A DNA stretch of 64,000 nt from Stictocephala bisonia (taxonomy: Eukaryota > Arthropoda > Insecta > Hemiptera > Membracidae): positions 496,001 to 560,000 of the forward strand of contig JAQJVL010000247.1 of the NCBI GenBank assembly GCA_035578905.1, in the 5' to 3' direction. The position numbers and the translations under genes were made by a program. This document shows, one piece after another, positions 35,824-51,030 of this stretch (position 1 is its first letter; each line of letters opens with the position of its first letter). The notes under the pieces are model-generated. The model did not search any database, was not told where the DNA came from, and was given only the letters and a program-made list of their open reading frames with translations.

Positions 35824-35952
35824 GACTGCAAAATCAAGTAAAACCGAATGATGAATAGTTTTATAGCTCGTCATGATTAGCTGTTATTAGGTAATTTTGA
35901 AATATCCACAATCATATATAGTTTCTAACCAAGAGGGAATAAGGGCAGACAT

Positions 35953-36060
35953 GTGGCAGACTGCAGAGTGCAGACACTTCAACCCAGCTCCTCAGTAGTT
36001 TTGGCATTGACTGTTTACCGTCTAGTCGCTAGAGTGCTCTTCACAGCAGACTCACAACGA
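35953..36060 (+). repeat. Dispersed repeat family D, copy 2
   Basis: GTGGCAGACTGCAG and AGAGTGCTCTTCAC occur in the same order as in the reverse complement of 26905-27005. A 74-codon frame begins here but the repeat explains its first half; I do not regard it as a gene. Confidence 0.55.
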
Positions 36061-36850
36061 AAATGTGATATTTTGTATGGCTTGTCTCCTAATCTAGCTG
36101 CATTGTATTTGGAGTGTGATCGTATATTTCATTTAATAGCTTGTGTAGAAAGTTTAATAAATAAAACTAATAAATAAAATCCCCAACTTATGTCTACCAC
36201 ATGATATTACAGTTTGTACTGAATTCTATATATTTTAAATGAGGTTAAAACACCCAGTAAAAACCTAAAATTAAAAGTCATCGATGTCACACTCGGAGTT
36301 GATCACAATTCAAATTAATCCATAAAATATTATAAAAAAATAACAGAACTTTCATGGTCAAAACGTCAGAACCTTTCTTTGCAAAAGTAAAATAAGATAT
36401 AGTGATAAGGAAAATTTAGCTTTCAATACATAAAGATACAGTAACTATTTGAGTCACTAATTGAAATAAATTTAAAACTTTATAGTTTAAACGTTTTTCA
36501 AAAATATCTCTTGAATCAAATATGTGAAGACACATTTTTATAATTTGTTGTGGAAATATTTCGTGGATGTTTGTCAGGTCGGTTCTTTTAGTGTGATAAA
36601 ATTTAATTGCTTTTCTAAAATCTATAAATTTAATTACCTTCTAACGCTATACTAATTTTATGACTTGCTTAGATCTTATTTATTATCTAATGTATGTAAA
36701 AAAAGATTTAAGTTGCACGATTTTTTTCTGCATTATTACCAGTTAACATGATTATTAAGTTTTTTCTGAATTTTATAATGGTGATAATAATTTATAGAGT
36801 AGTTATAACTAATATTAGGTTTTGCTTCTATTCGTGTTAAATAATTCCTT
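36061..36850. other. AT-rich sequence with no recognised gene
   Basis: Nothing recognised between repeat family D and the large satellite. Confidence 0.45.
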
Positions 36851-39800
36851 AATCACATAATACGTGTTGGTACATACACAGTACAAGTGAACGTCACACA
36901 ACATAATACGTGTTGGTACATACACAGTACAAGTGAACGTCAAACAACATAATACGTGTTGGTACATACACAGTACAAGTAAACGTCACACAACATAATA
37001 CGTGTTGGTACATACACAGTACAAGTGAACGTCACACAACATAATACGTGTTGGTACATACACAGTACAAGTGAACGTCAAACAACATAATACGTGTTGG
37101 TACATACACAGTACAAGTGAACGTCACACAACATAATACGTGTTGGTACATACACAGTACAAGTGAATGTCAAACAACATAATACGTGTTGGTACATACA
37201 CAGTACAAGTGAACGTCACACAACATAATACGTGTTGGTACATACACAGTACAAGTGAACGTCACACAACATAATACGTGTTGGTACATACACAGTACAA
37301 GTGAACGTCAAACAACATAATACGTGTTGGTACATACACAGTACAAGTGAACGTCACACAACATAATACGTGTTGGTACATATACAGTACAAGTGAACGT
37401 TACACAACATAATACGTGTTGGTACATACACAGTACAAGTGAACGTCACACAACATAATACGTGTTGGTACATACACAGTACAAGTGAACGTCACACAAC
37501 ATAATACGTGTTGGTACATACACAGTACAAGTGAACGTCACACAACATAATACGTAATGGTACATACACAGTACAAGTGAACGTCACACAACATAATACG
37601 TGTTGGTACATACACAGTACAAGTGAACGTCACACAACATAATACGTGTTGGTACATACACAGTACAAGTGAACGTTACACAACATAATACGTGTTGGTA
37701 CATACACAGTACAAGTGAACGTCACACAACATAATACGTGTTGGTACATACACAGTACAAGTGAACGTCACACAACATAATACGTGTTGGTACATACACA
37801 GTACAAGTAAACGTCACACAACATAATACGTGTTGGTACATACACAGTACAAGTGAACGTCACACAACATAATACGTGTTGGTACATACACAGTACAAGT
37901 GAACGTCAAACAACATAATACGTGTTGGTACATACACAGTACAAGTGAACGTCACACAACATAATACGTGTTGGTACATACACAGTACAAGTGAATGTCA
38001 AACAACATAATACGTGTTGGTACATACACAGTACAAGTGAACGTCACACAACATAATACGTGTTGGTACATACACAGTACAAGTGAACGTCACACAACAT
38101 AATACGTGTTGGTACATACACAGTACAAGTGAACGTCAAACAACATAATACGTGTTGGTACATACACAGTACAAGTGAACGTCACACAACATAATACGTG
38201 TTGGTACATACACAGTACAAGTGAACGTTACACAACATAATACGTGTTGGTACATACACAGTACAAGTGAACGTCACACAACATAATACGTGTTGGTACA
38301 TACACAGTACAAGTGAACGTCACACAACATAATACGTGTTGGTACATACACAGTACAAGTGAACGTCACACAACATAATACGTAATGGTACATACACAGT
38401 ACAAGTGAACGTCACACAACATAATACGTGTTGGTACATACACAGTACAAGTGAACGTCACACAACATAATACGTGTTGGTACATACACAGTACAAGTGA
38501 ACGTTACACAACATAATACGTGTTGGTACATACACAGTACAAGTGAACGTCACACAACATAATACGTGTTGGTACATACACAGTACAAGTGAACGTCACA
38601 CAACACAGATACGTGTTGGTACATACACAGTACAAGTGAACGTCACACAACACAGATACGTGTTGGTACATACACAGTACATATGAACGTCACACAACAC
38701 AGATACGTGTTGGTACATATACAGTACAAGTAAACGTCACACAACACAAATAAGTGTTGGTACATACACAGTACAAGTGAAAGTCACACAACACAAATAC
38801 GTATTAATACATACACAGTACATGTGAACGTCACACAACATAATACGTGTTGGTACATACACAGTACAAGTGAACGTCACACAACATAATACGTGTTGGT
38901 ACATACACAGTACAAGTGAACGTTACACAACATAATACGTGTTGGTACATACACAGTACAAGTAAACGTCACACAACATAATACGTGTTGGTACATACAC
39001 AGTACAAGTGAACGTTACACAACATAATACGTGTTGGTACATACATAGTACAAGTGAACGTTACACAACATAATACGTGTTGGTACATACATAGTACAAG
39101 TGAACGTTACACAACATAATACGTGTTGGTACATACACAGTACAAGTGAACGTTACACAACATAATACGTGTTGGTACATACACAGTACAAGTGAACGTT
39201 ACACAACATAATACGTGTTGGTACATACACAGTACAAGTGAACGTTACACAACATAATACGTGTTGGTACATACACAGTATAAGTGAACGTTACACAACA
39301 TAATACGTGTTGGTACATACATAGTACAAGTGAACGTTACACAACATAATACGTGTTGGTACATACACAGTACAAGTGAACGTTACACAACATAATACGT
39401 GTTGGTACATACATAGTACAAGTGAACGTTACACAACATAATACGTGTTGGTACATACATAGTACAAGTGAACGTTACACAACATAATACGTGTTGGTAC
39501 ATACATAGTACAAGTGAACGTCACACAACATAATACGTGTTGGTACATACACAGTACAAGTGAACGTCACACAACATAATACGTGTTGGTACATACACAG
39601 TACAAGTGAACGTTACACAACATAATACGTGTTGGTACATACACAGTACAAGTGAACGTTACACAACATAATACGTGTTGGTACATGCACAGTACAAGTG
39701 AACGTCACACAACATAATACGTGTTGGTACATGCACAGTACAAGTGAACGTCACACAACATAATACGTGTTGGTACATACACAGTACAAGTGAACGTCAC

Positions 39801-42800
39801 ACAACATAATACGTGTTGGTACATACACAGTACAAGTGAACGTTACACAACATAATACGTGTTGGTACATACACAGTACAAGTGAACGTCACACAACATA
39901 ATACGTGTTGGTACATACACAGTACAAGTGAACGTCACACAACATAATACGTGTTGGTACATACACAGTACAAGTGAACGTCACACAACATAATACGTGT
40001 TGGTACATACACAGTACAAGTGAACGTCACACAACATAATACGTGTTGGTACATACACAGTACAAGTGAACGTCACACAACATAATACGTGTTGGTACAT
40101 ACACAGTACAAGTGAACGTCACACAACATAATACGTGTTGGTACATACACAGTACAAGTGAACGTTACACAACATAATACGGTTTGGTACATACACAGTA
40201 CAAGTGAACGTTACACTACATAATACGTGTTGGTACATACACAGTACAAGTGAACGTTACACAACATAATACGTGTTGGTACATACACAGTACAAGTGAA
40301 CGTTACACAACATAATACGTGTTGGTACATACACAGTACAAGTGAACGTTACACAACATAATACGTGTTGGTTCATACATAGTACAAGTGAACGTCACAC
40401 AACATAATACGTGTTGGTACATACACAGTACAAGTGAACGTCACACAACATAATACGTGTTGGTACATACACAGTACAAGTGAACGTCACACAACATAAT
40501 ACGTGTTGGTACATACACAGTACAAGTGAACGTCACACAACATAATACGTGTTGGTACATACACAGTACAAGTGAACGTTACACAACATAATACGTGTTG
40601 GTACATACACAGTACAAGTGAACGTCACACAACATAATACGTGTTGGTACATACACAGTACAAGTGAACGTCACACAACATAATACGTGTTAGTACATAC
40701 ACAGGACAAGTGAACGTTACACAATATAATACGTGTTGGTACATACACAGTACAAGTGAACGTCACACAACATAATACGTGTTGGTACATACATAGTACA
40801 AGTGAACGTTACACAACATAATACGTGTTGGTACATACATAGTACAAGTGAACGTTACACAACATAATACGTGTTGGTACATACATAGTACAAGTGAACG
40901 TCACACAACATAATACGTGTTGGTACATACACAGTACAAGTGAACGTCACACAACATAATACGTGTTGGTACATACACAGTACAAGTGAACGTTACACAA
41001 CATAATACGTGTTGGTACATACACAGTACAAGTGAACGTTACACAACATAATACGTGTTGGTACATGCACAGTACAAGTGAACGTCACACAACATAATAC
41101 GTGTTGGTACATGCACAGTACAAGTGAACGTCACACAACATAATACGTGTTGGTACATACACAGTACAAGTGAACGTCACACAACATAATACGTGTTGGT
41201 ACATACACAGTACAAGTGAACGTTACACAACATAATACGTGTTGGTACATACACAGTACAAGTGAACGTCACACAACATAATACGTGTTGGTACATACAC
41301 AGTACAAGTGAACGTCACACAACATAATACGTGTTGGTACATACACAGTACAAGTGAACGTCACACAACATAATACGTGTTGGTACATACACAGTACAAG
41401 TGAACGTTACACAACATAATACGTGTTGGTACATACACAGTACAAGTGAACGTCACACAACATAATACGTGTTGGTACATACACAGTACAAGTGAACGTC
41501 ACACAACATAATACGTGTTGGTACATACACAGTACAAGTGAACGTCACACAACATAATACGTGTTGGTACATACACAGTACAAGTGAACGTCACACAACA
41601 TAATACGTGTTGGTACATACACAGTACAAGTGAACGTCACACAACATAATACGTGTTGGTACATACACAGTACAAGTGAACGTTAAACAACATAATACGT
41701 GTTGGTACATACACAGTACAAGTGAACGTTACACAATATAATACGTGTTGGTACATACACAGTACAAGTGAACGTCACACAATATAATACGTGTTGGTAC
41801 ATACACAGTACAAGTGAACGTTACACAACATAATACGTGTTGGTACATACACAGTACAAGTGAACGTTACACAACATAATACGTGTTGGTACATACACAG
41901 TACAAGTGAACGTTACACAACATAATACGTGTTGGTACATACACAGTACAAGTGAACGTCACACAATATAATACGTGTTGGTACATACACAGTACAAGTG
42001 AACGTCACACAACATAATACGTGTTGGTACATACACAGTACAAGTGAACGTTACACAACATAATACGTGTTGGTACATACACAGTACAAGTGAACGTTAC
42101 ACAACATAATACGTGTTGGTACATACACAGTACAAGTGAACGTTACACAACATAATACGTGTTGGTACATACACAGTACAAGTGAACGTCACACAATATA
42201 ATACGTGTTGGTACATACACAGTACAAGTGAACGTCACACAACATAATACGTGTTGGTACATACACAGTACAAGTGAACGTTACACAACATAATACGTGT
42301 TGGTACATACATAGTACAAGTGAACGTTACACAACATAATACGTGTCGGTACATACATAGTACAAGTGAACGTTACGCAACATAATACGTGTTGGTACAT
42401 ACATAGTACAAGTGAACGTCACACAACATAATACGTGTTGGTACATACATAGTACAAGTGAACGTCACACAACATAATACGTGTTGGTACATACATAGTA
42501 CAAGTGAACGTCACACAACATAATACGTGTTGGTACATACACAGTACAAGTGAACGTCACACAACATAATACGTGTTGGTACATACACAGTACAAGTGAA
42601 CGTCACACAACATAATACGTGTTGGTACATACACAGTACAAGTGAACGTTACACAACATAATACGTGTTGGTACATACATAGTACAAGTGAACGTTACAC
42701 AACATAATACGTGTTGGTACATACATAGTACAAGTGAACGTCACACAACATAATACGTGTTGGTACATACACAGTACAAGTGAACGTCACACAACATAAT

Positions 42801-45190
42801 ACGTGTTGGTACATACACAGTACAAGTGAACGTTACACAACATAATACGTGTTGGTACATGCACAGTACAAGTGAACGTCACACAACATAATACGTGTTG
42901 GTACATGCACAGTACAAGTGAACGTCACACAACATAATACGTGTTGGTACATACACAGTACAAGTGAACGTCACACAACATAATACGTGTTGGTACATAC
43001 ACAGTACAAGTGAACGTTACACAACATAATACGTGTTGGTACATACACAGTACAAGTGAACGTCACACAACATAATACGTGTTGGTACATACACAGTACA
43101 AGTGAACGTCACACAACATAATACGTGTTGGTACATACACAGTACAAGTGAACGTCACACAACATAATACGTGTTGGTACATACACAGTACAAGTGAACG
43201 TCACACAACATAATACGTGTTGGTACATACACAGTACAAGTGAACGTTACACAACATAATACGTGTTGGTACATACACAGTACAAGTGAACGTCACACAA
43301 CATAATACGTGTTGGTACATACACAGTACAAGTGAACGTCACACAACATAATACGTGTTGGTACATACACAGTACAAGTGAACGTCACACAACATAATAC
43401 GTGTTGGTACATACACAGTACAAGTGAACGTCACACAACATAATACGTGTTGGTACATACACAGTACAAGTGAACGTCACACAACATAATACGTGTTGGT
43501 ACATACACAGTACAAGTGAACGTTAAACAACATAATACGTGTTGGTACATACACAGTACAAGTGAACGTTACACAATATAATACGTGTTGGTACATACAC
43601 AGTACAAGTGAACGTCACACAATATAATACGTGTTGGTACATACACAGTACAAGTGAACGTTACACAACATAATACGTGTTGGTACATACACAGTACAAG
43701 TGAACGTTACACAACATAATACGTGTTGGTACATACACAGTACAAGTGAACGTTACACAACATAATACGTGTTGGTACATACACAGTACAAGTGAACGTC
43801 ACACAATATAATACGTGTTGGTACATACACAGTACAAGTGAACGTCACACAACATAATACGTGTTGGTACATACACAGTACAAGTGAACGTTACACAACA
43901 TAATACGTGTTGGTACATACACAGTACAAGTGAACGTTACACAACATAATACGTGTTGGTACATACACAGTACAAGTGAACGTTACACAACATAATACGT
44001 GTTGGTACATACACAGTACAAGTGAACGTCACACAATATAATACGTGTTGGTACATACACAGTACAAGTGAACGTCACACAACATAATACGTGTTGGTAC
44101 ATACACAGTACAAGTGAACGTTACACAACATAATACGTGTTGGTACATACATAGTACAAGTGAACGTTACACAACATAATACGTGTCGGTACATACATAG
44201 TACAAGTGAACGTTACACAACATAATACGTGTTGGTACATACATAGTACAAGTGAACGTTACGCAACATAATACGTGTTGGTACATACATAGTACAAGTG
44301 AACGTCACACAACATAATACGTGTTGGTACATACACAGTACAAGTGAACGTCACACAACATAATACGTGTTGGTACATACACAGTACAAGTGAACGTCAC
44401 ACAACATAATACGTGTTGGTACATACACAGTACAAGTGAACGTCACACAACATAATACGTGTTGGTACATACACAGTACAAGTGAACGTTACACAACATA
44501 ATACGTGTTGGTACATACATAGTACAAGTGAACGTTACACAACATAATACGTGTTGGTACATACATAGTACAAGTGAACGTTACACAACATAATACGTGT
44601 TGGTACATACATAGTACAAGTGAACGTTACACAACATAATACGTGTTGGTACATACACAGTACAAGTGAACGTTATACAACATAATACGTGTTGGTACAT
44701 ACACAGTACAAGTGAACGTTACACAACATAATACGTGTTGGTACATACACAGTACAAGTGAACGTCACACAATATAATACGTGTTGGTACATACACAGTA
44801 CAAGTGAACGTCACACAACATAATACGTGTTGGTACATACACAGTACAAGTGAACGTCACACAACATAATACGTGTTGGTACATACACAGTACAAGTGAA
44901 CGTCAAACAACATAATACGTGTTGGTACATACACAGTACAAGTGAACGTCACACAACATAATACGTGTTGGTACATACACAGTACAAGTGAACGTCACAC
45001 AACATAATACGTGTTGGTACATACACAGTACAAGTGAACGTCACACAACATAATACGTGTTGGTACATACACAGTACAAGTGAACGTCACACAACATAAT
45101 ACGTGTTGGTACATACACAGTACAAGTGAACGTCAAACAACATAATACGTGTTGGTACATACATAGTACAAGTGAACGTTACACAACACA
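36851..45190. repeat. 46-bp satellite array (about 181 units, 8.3 kb) with nested higher-order repeats
   Basis: The unit contains ACACAACATAATACGTGTTG followed by GTACATACACAGTACAAGTG and AACGTC, 46 bp. Units are nearly identical; most differences are C/T alternatives at ACACAG/ACATAG and CGTCAC/CGTTAC. Rare variants mark duplications: TACGTAATGG recurs 828 bp apart (37551, 38379) and GAATGTCAAAC 828 bp apart (37165, 37993), an 18-unit period; GTACATGCAC recurs 1380 bp apart (39681, 41061), 30 units; ACGTGTCGGT recurs 1840 bp apart (42341, 44181), and CGTTAAACAA 1840 bp apart (41681, 43521), 40 units. A patch of diverged units at about 38585-38840 interrupts the homogeneous domains. The unit length is not a multiple of three and no long frame exists. 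Confidence 0.98.
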
Positions 45191-45427
45191 AATTTATTAC
45201 AATATAACTATGTATTTATATTATTAATTTATATTTTTGTAGTTTAAAATAGAGAGGTTTTTTAGGCCCAAAAAAGAAATTACTTTCCATAATCTTGCGG
45301 CGTTTCCTAATGCCATTGTAAACACGATTCGTCATGCAGTGAGATGATAAATCGGCAGGGTTGCGGACCAAGAGAAGAAAGGCCTTATCCGGGGCTCAGC
45401 TTGTATTATTTGGTACTTAGGTAGACA
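45191..45427. other. Unique sequence after the satellite
   Basis: No gene recognised. A GC-richer stretch at about 45290-45410 might be part of the adjoining repeat. Confidence 0.4.
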
Positions 45428-45545
45428 AATACGTGTTGAGGGCGGCTAGTGTGAGGGAACAAAGGGCAAAAACAGCCCTGCTGATCCCTCAGATGGCCAG
45501 GGGAGGGGGAATGGGCTCATTAATTGTGCACATACCGACTCTTTG
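45428..45545 (+). repeat. Dispersed repeat family F, copy 2
   Basis: Its reverse complement contains GGGCTGTTTTTGCCCTTTGT and TTCCCTCACACTAGCC, matching 33245-33345. A minus-strand frame of 62 codons overlaps but is explained by the repeat. Confidence 0.55.
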
Positions 45546-46482
45546 GACAAAGGTAACTTTAAATTCAGATTTTGTTTCATGACGTTAAACTGTACAACAT
45601 GTTTTCTTTGTGTGTTATAAATGAGATAATGCATACAATAAAAATATCAACCCCTTGATGTATACGTAGAATGTTTTAAAATAGCTTATTATTGGAATTT
45701 GCCGGTTCTGGGACAGTAGCTGTGTAGGCTGTGACGTCATGGGGTGACTATGTGATATGGTTTTTGAAGGGGTGTCATTTTTAATGTATTTTTAACGGTT
45801 TCTTACACAGAAGATCAATCGTTATTTTTTTTTTTTTTTAGTATGCTCAATGATATATCTAAGCCAGTACAACCGATATATTATAGGTATAAAACACATA
45901 ACAATGTTATTTGAATAGAAAGAATAACAAAATACTCTTATTATGAGTCTTGCGCTGTAATTATTTGTAATAAATGTTATAAAAATATAGTGTACTTCAG
46001 TATAGTGAAATATTTAAGTTAAAAACCTAGATTATCAAAGGAAATCATAACATCTAAAAACTTATAATATACGACAGGAAAATAATATCGGAACGATTCG
46101 GTACAGTGAAAGAAAGATAAGTCATTTTAAAATATTGAATCAAGTGGTACCAAAAGAAAGGTACATTTGAAGACAATCAAGACTATTCTTTATAATGGTC
46201 TTGAGTGTTTTTTACCGGCTTATATTTTATTGTATTACTATAAACAATTATAATAATATAATGAAAAACTCGATTTTGTACAGTTTTTGTTTTAATTATA
46301 AGAATTGGAATCGTACCATAAAATTTCAAGCAGTATGACAGTATTAAATGAAAATAAACATGAAATGTAAGAAAAAAATATATTTATGGAATCGAATGAA
46401 CACTTCAATACGTTTATGGTTTGAAAATACTTATTTTATTATCGAACGAACGCTTATAGTCACTTTTAAATAAAAAATGACG
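45546..46482. other. AT-rich sequence with no recognised gene
   Basis: A T run lies at 45828-45839. Nothing else recognised. Confidence 0.45.
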
Positions 46483-46660
46483 TAGGGCGAGCCGGTGGCC
46501 GAGCGGTCTAAGGCGTCAGGACTTTGAGCTTGGGCTAGAGAAAGCGCTAGTTCGAATCCTGTCTGGAATTCACCGTTTACTGTACTCGTTCACCCCCTTA
46601 CTCTGTCTGAATAATTTCCTCGCACAGATAGTAGTCTGTGAGAAAGATATCGATAATATT
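46483..46660 (+). repeat. tRNA-derived SINE-like element (family I)
   Basis: GGTGGCCGAGCGGTCTAAGG is an excellent tRNA-Leu/Ser-type A box region and TAGTTCGAATCC a B box. The spacing between them (about 45 bp) fits a long-variable-arm tRNA, but the anticodon stem and acceptor stem do not pair, so it is not a working tRNA. About 90 bp of unrelated body follows, with a CACAGATAGTAGTCTGTG inverted repeat near 46623-46640. Single copy in this window. Confidence 0.65.
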
Positions 46661-46849
46661 ATCAAACAGAATTAATTAAAATTACTAAACAATTGTAAAA
46701 ATAAAATTATACTTTATATAAAACTAGGTTAAGCTTTATGATTTTGCGATAAAGTGTGTTATGTCATGAATAAAATTGACCCACAATATTTTATCACTAC
46801 GGGTTGTTCCAATGCCAACGTGAGGTTTTAGATATGACTAAGTTCAGTG

Positions 46850-47060
46850 CCGTGATTGAGAAGAGTGATGCAGGCTCATTACCTACGAGACTCCTGCGAG
46901 TAAGACGGAAGTTAAGTCGAGTCTGGCAGTCACTGATAAGGAAGGTCAGGGAGGAGGACCTAAGCGGGAAATATTGAAGTTCTCAGACCTAGACAAATAC
47001 TAAGTGTCCTAGGGTCAATGGACGGACATCAGTTTGGAGCGAAGCAATGAACGATGATTT
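46850..47060 (+). repeat. Dispersed repeat family E, copy 2
   Basis: GC-richer segment; the part at 46915-46975 resembles the reverse complement of 28090-28150. No open frame of note. Could be a decayed transposable element or a duplicated unique sequence. Confidence 0.45.
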
Positions 47061-47569
47061 CTCATTGTTGAATTTATCATCTGTGAAAGACCCACATTTA
47101 TGATATACTAAAGTCAGAGGGAAGGTTTTATAGTAGATAGTAAATAACGAAAAGGTTTTTATGGACACAGTGAGTTAAGGATTTAATTATTACTCGTAAA
47201 ATTATTTACATTTCATTCTAAGTGTATTATTAAATAAATTTAAGAATTTGTTTCAAGAATATTTTTTTACATTTATTAAAATGCCGTGAAAACATTAAAA
47301 AATAACATGTTGAAACAAAGAAACGAGTCGTGGTCTCTGTGATAAACTATATAATGCTACAATATGATAAAGTAAAGAAAGACAAATCTCAGGGCAAATA
47401 GGAAATTAAAAAGTATTTTATACCTTTTTATGAATTTTTTACACCACGTTTTTAATATTATAATATGGTTGAGCCTTTGCCAAATAAGTATTTCATTAAT
47501 GTTTAGTAATTAGTAATATACTGTTTTTATGAATGTAACTGACTGTAATTTTAAATCTTATGGGCTCTC
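47061..47569. other. AT-rich sequence with no recognised gene
   Basis: Nothing recognised. Confidence 0.45.
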
Positions 47570-47895
47570 ATCACCACTGTACGTTTACGGGTGGGTGGGA
47601 CGGTCATCATCACTGTACGTATACGGGTGGATAAGACGGTCATAATCACTGTACGTGTACGGGTAGATAAGACGGTCATCATCACTGTACGTGTACGGGT
47701 GGATGGGACGGTCATCATCATTGTACTTGTACGGGTGGGTGGGACTGTTATTACTACTTGTATGGGTGGGTGGGACGATCATTACCACTGTACGTCTACG
47801 AGTGGGTGAGACGGTTATTATCACTGTACTTGTATGGGTGAGTGGGATGGTCATTATCACTGTGTACGGGTGGATAGGAGTATCAACACCACTCT
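47570..47895. repeat. 36-bp G-rich minisatellite, second locus (about 9 units)
   Basis: The unit is 36 bp: TCATCATCACTGTACGTGTA then CGGGTGGATGGGACGG. Period and the core CACTGTAC-GTGTA-GGGTGGGTGGG match the 15.8-18.5 kb array, though individual units are more diverged. Frames on both strands reflect the repeat. Confidence 0.92.
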
Positions 47896-49710
47896 ATATG
47901 TAAGTTTGGAAGGAAATACTAGTTTATGCACTAGATTAAAAACCCTTTAATTTTCACTAAAAGACAAGTAAAGCTAATGATTAGAATACTGGAAATAATC
48001 CAATTCATATAATATATAGTTTATGGAGGCTAATATATGACATAAATTTAATTATTTAAAGTAGTAATAATCTCAGAGAAAATGCAAATAAATATTTTGT
48101 TGTGTAATTTATTCGCTTAAATGGCTTTTTTAATTTTGTTTATTAGCTGTAATGTAAAATTTGTTTATTAGAAAATATCGATATTATTTCAATCGGTTAC
48201 TAAACGTTTTACTCAAATAGTATCGTTAAATATAATTTAATTCTGATCTCAGTTCCTTAACCTACCCTTTGAACGAAAGATCTAAGGAGTCATTTATTTT
48301 AATAACAATGCCCTCAGCAGCTTAGTGGTTGCTGTAAGCGGGGCGAACGCGCCGAAACTGCGCAGAAAACAAAGACCACCCGGTTCTCTCTGTGGTGGTG
48401 CAAGAAACCAATAATTTCTCTGATTTTCCTTTTCTTTGTAACATTTCGTTTGATGTCGTGTGCTGCGTCTGAAGAACAATTCTTCATTCATGGCTAAAAA
48501 CAGCGATGTTCAAACAATCCCTTTTGTTTTTTTTTTAAAATACGAATTGTTACATGTTCGTACATTAACTATGCATCCGTGAACCATCTACTAAAAGGTT
48601 GAGGCGAAGAATATGCCGCTTGAAAATATTAAGTAGTAGAATTTGGCCCTTGAAAGACGTACGTACGTTAATTGGCAAAAAGAGCAGTCTCCTTATACAC
48701 TGTGAACATTCTTAAATGTTGTCGATTGAACTGAAAGTTTAATGTTTGTCGTAATGGTTATACTTTTACGAAAAATAATATTTCCTAATGTGTATTACCA
48801 GTCCTTAAATACATAAAGATATTATTTATATTTGATTGGTTTCGTTGTATTGGTAGATTATCCAACGATTTTGGTGGGATACTCGTGTTATCCTTTGCAC
48901 ACATGACTGGGCCTATCAACATTCTCTTCATTTGACTCCTCCCAGTCATTGTTGTTGTTGGACATTGTTTTTTAGTTTAAATAAAACTAGAAAATAAATA
49001 ATAGAATAAATATAGCTTTGTAAAATACAACTTATAATGGTCAATAATAAAATAAGGCTTTCTCACTTTTAACAATAAAAAAAAAAAAAAAAAGAAAATT
49101 GACACAACTACTGTATTCCGTTTATTAATATTAATTGAGCACTGCAGGAGCTTTTATAGTAACATTGCAGGTTATTATGTAAGTAAATCAGTAGCCATGT
49201 AATCCTATGTAGCACCAGCCGAACGGATGCACTTAAAAAAAAAAAAACACACATTGGAAAGTATTATACATGTGATTATTGGCTGCCAAGGTAACACTAA
49301 AATGTACTACATAGTTTAATTTAATTTAATAACATAATGCATTTTAATTACTGCATGGTTTCACGTAACAATAAATAGAAATACTTAAGAGGCTTCTCAG
49401 AAAGTTATCATATAATTACAATCTATGGAGACAGTTGCGGCGTCTGAGGCAGCTTTTACTTGTTTTTCTAGTACAGATCAAATTCTATTTGTCACATTCG
49501 TTTGGCGCACCTTTCCTAATTAATATACTGGATTTTGCACACTTTCCAACCCCATTTTTAACAAAATCCATCTAATTTCCATCAATATCGGAAGATAATG
49601 TTTGTCTTTCGTTCATCTTCCCAACTTTCAAATATTATATGTTTAATAATACCTCATTTGTGATAAATCAATTTGGAAAACTGAGCTGAAATAAAATAAT
49701 AACCTATGTC
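47896..49710. other. AT-rich; one GC-richer island; A runs
   Basis: No gene recognised. A GC-richer segment at about 48305-48480 carries a 65-codon minus-strand frame without recognisable domain and might be a decayed element. A runs lie at about 49078-49093 and 49235-49246. ACGTACGTACGT lies at 48659-48670. Confidence 0.4.
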
Positions 49711-50040
49711 AGTCCGCTCAATGGTTGCTATCGACGTGGACTCTACTAGAGAAGTCTGGGGTGTCCTTGTAAGATGGTAGTCAGTGTTCAGATGTTGTGT
49801 AGGGATAGAACTGAGTGTCAGACTTGTCAGTTAGCTGACAATCAGACCAACACAACTTAGTTAGGATTTCACGTAAAACTGTAGGTACCTTATTTGCCCT
49901 GGCTACTGGGCTATTCATAAATAGCTTTTCTGAGGAACAGTCGACCTTAGTTAGTACACTCGTTCATCTACACTCATTCGTCTCTCATTTCATCCATATC
50001 TTGATGATCGCCGTCTTATGAATGAATTTCATTTAAATAA
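49711..50040 (+). repeat. Dispersed repeat family J, copy 1
   Basis: Shares with 61795-62150 the blocks GCTCAATGGTTGC-ATCGACGTGGA, CTACTAGAGAAGTCTGGG, GACTTGTCAGT and CTCGTTCATCTACACTCAT. Related sequence occurs in reverse at 51890-52152. About 330 bp; probably a SINE or other non-autonomous element. The B-box-like site of the other copies is degraded here. Confidence 0.75.
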
Positions 50041-50160
50041 TAATTAGTTTTTTTGGTTATAATAAGCCTAGTGTGTCGTTTATAGGTGATGCCATGAGAA
50101 AGGTGACTTGAATAATAAAGATGTTTGAATTATTATCTTTGATAATCAATCTTTGACAAT

Positions 50161-50771
<611 letters not shown>

Positions 50772-50874
50772 AACGTAAAAATTGTTAATCTTAAGTAGTA
50801 TCCGACATTACATGAATGTTCTTGAATGAAATCCATGAAACTAAATAATAGCTGTAACAAAATGAAAAATCACT

Positions 50875-51030
50875 ACTGTACGTGAATGGGTGGTTGGGTG
50901 TGCCATCGCTACTGTACGTGAATGGGCGTGTGGGTGGGCCATCACTACTGTACATGAATGGGCGGGAGGGTGGGCCATTACTTCTGTACTACTGTAAATA
51001 AGTGGGTGTGTGTGTCATTATCATCGTAGA
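50875..51030. repeat. 36-bp G-rich minisatellite, third locus (about 4 units)
   Basis: Units of 36 bp such as CCATCGCTACTGTACGTGAA followed by TGGGCGTGTGGGTGGG. Core and period match the arrays at 15.8 and 47.6 kb. It starts about 105 bp after the GT tract. Confidence 0.9.

Noticed and set aside
35953..36177. 74-codon plus-strand frame beginning MADCRVQTLQ
   Set aside because: Its first half is a dispersed repeat (family D) and the remainder has no recognisable domain.
36851..45190. CRISPR-like array of near-identical direct repeats
   Set aside because: The 46-bp units are directly head-to-tail with no variable spacers and no cas genes; the setting is eukaryotic.
46483..46570. A functional tRNA-Leu or tRNA-Ser
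   Set aside because: A and B boxes are good but acceptor and anticodon stems do not pair, so it is better read as a SINE head.
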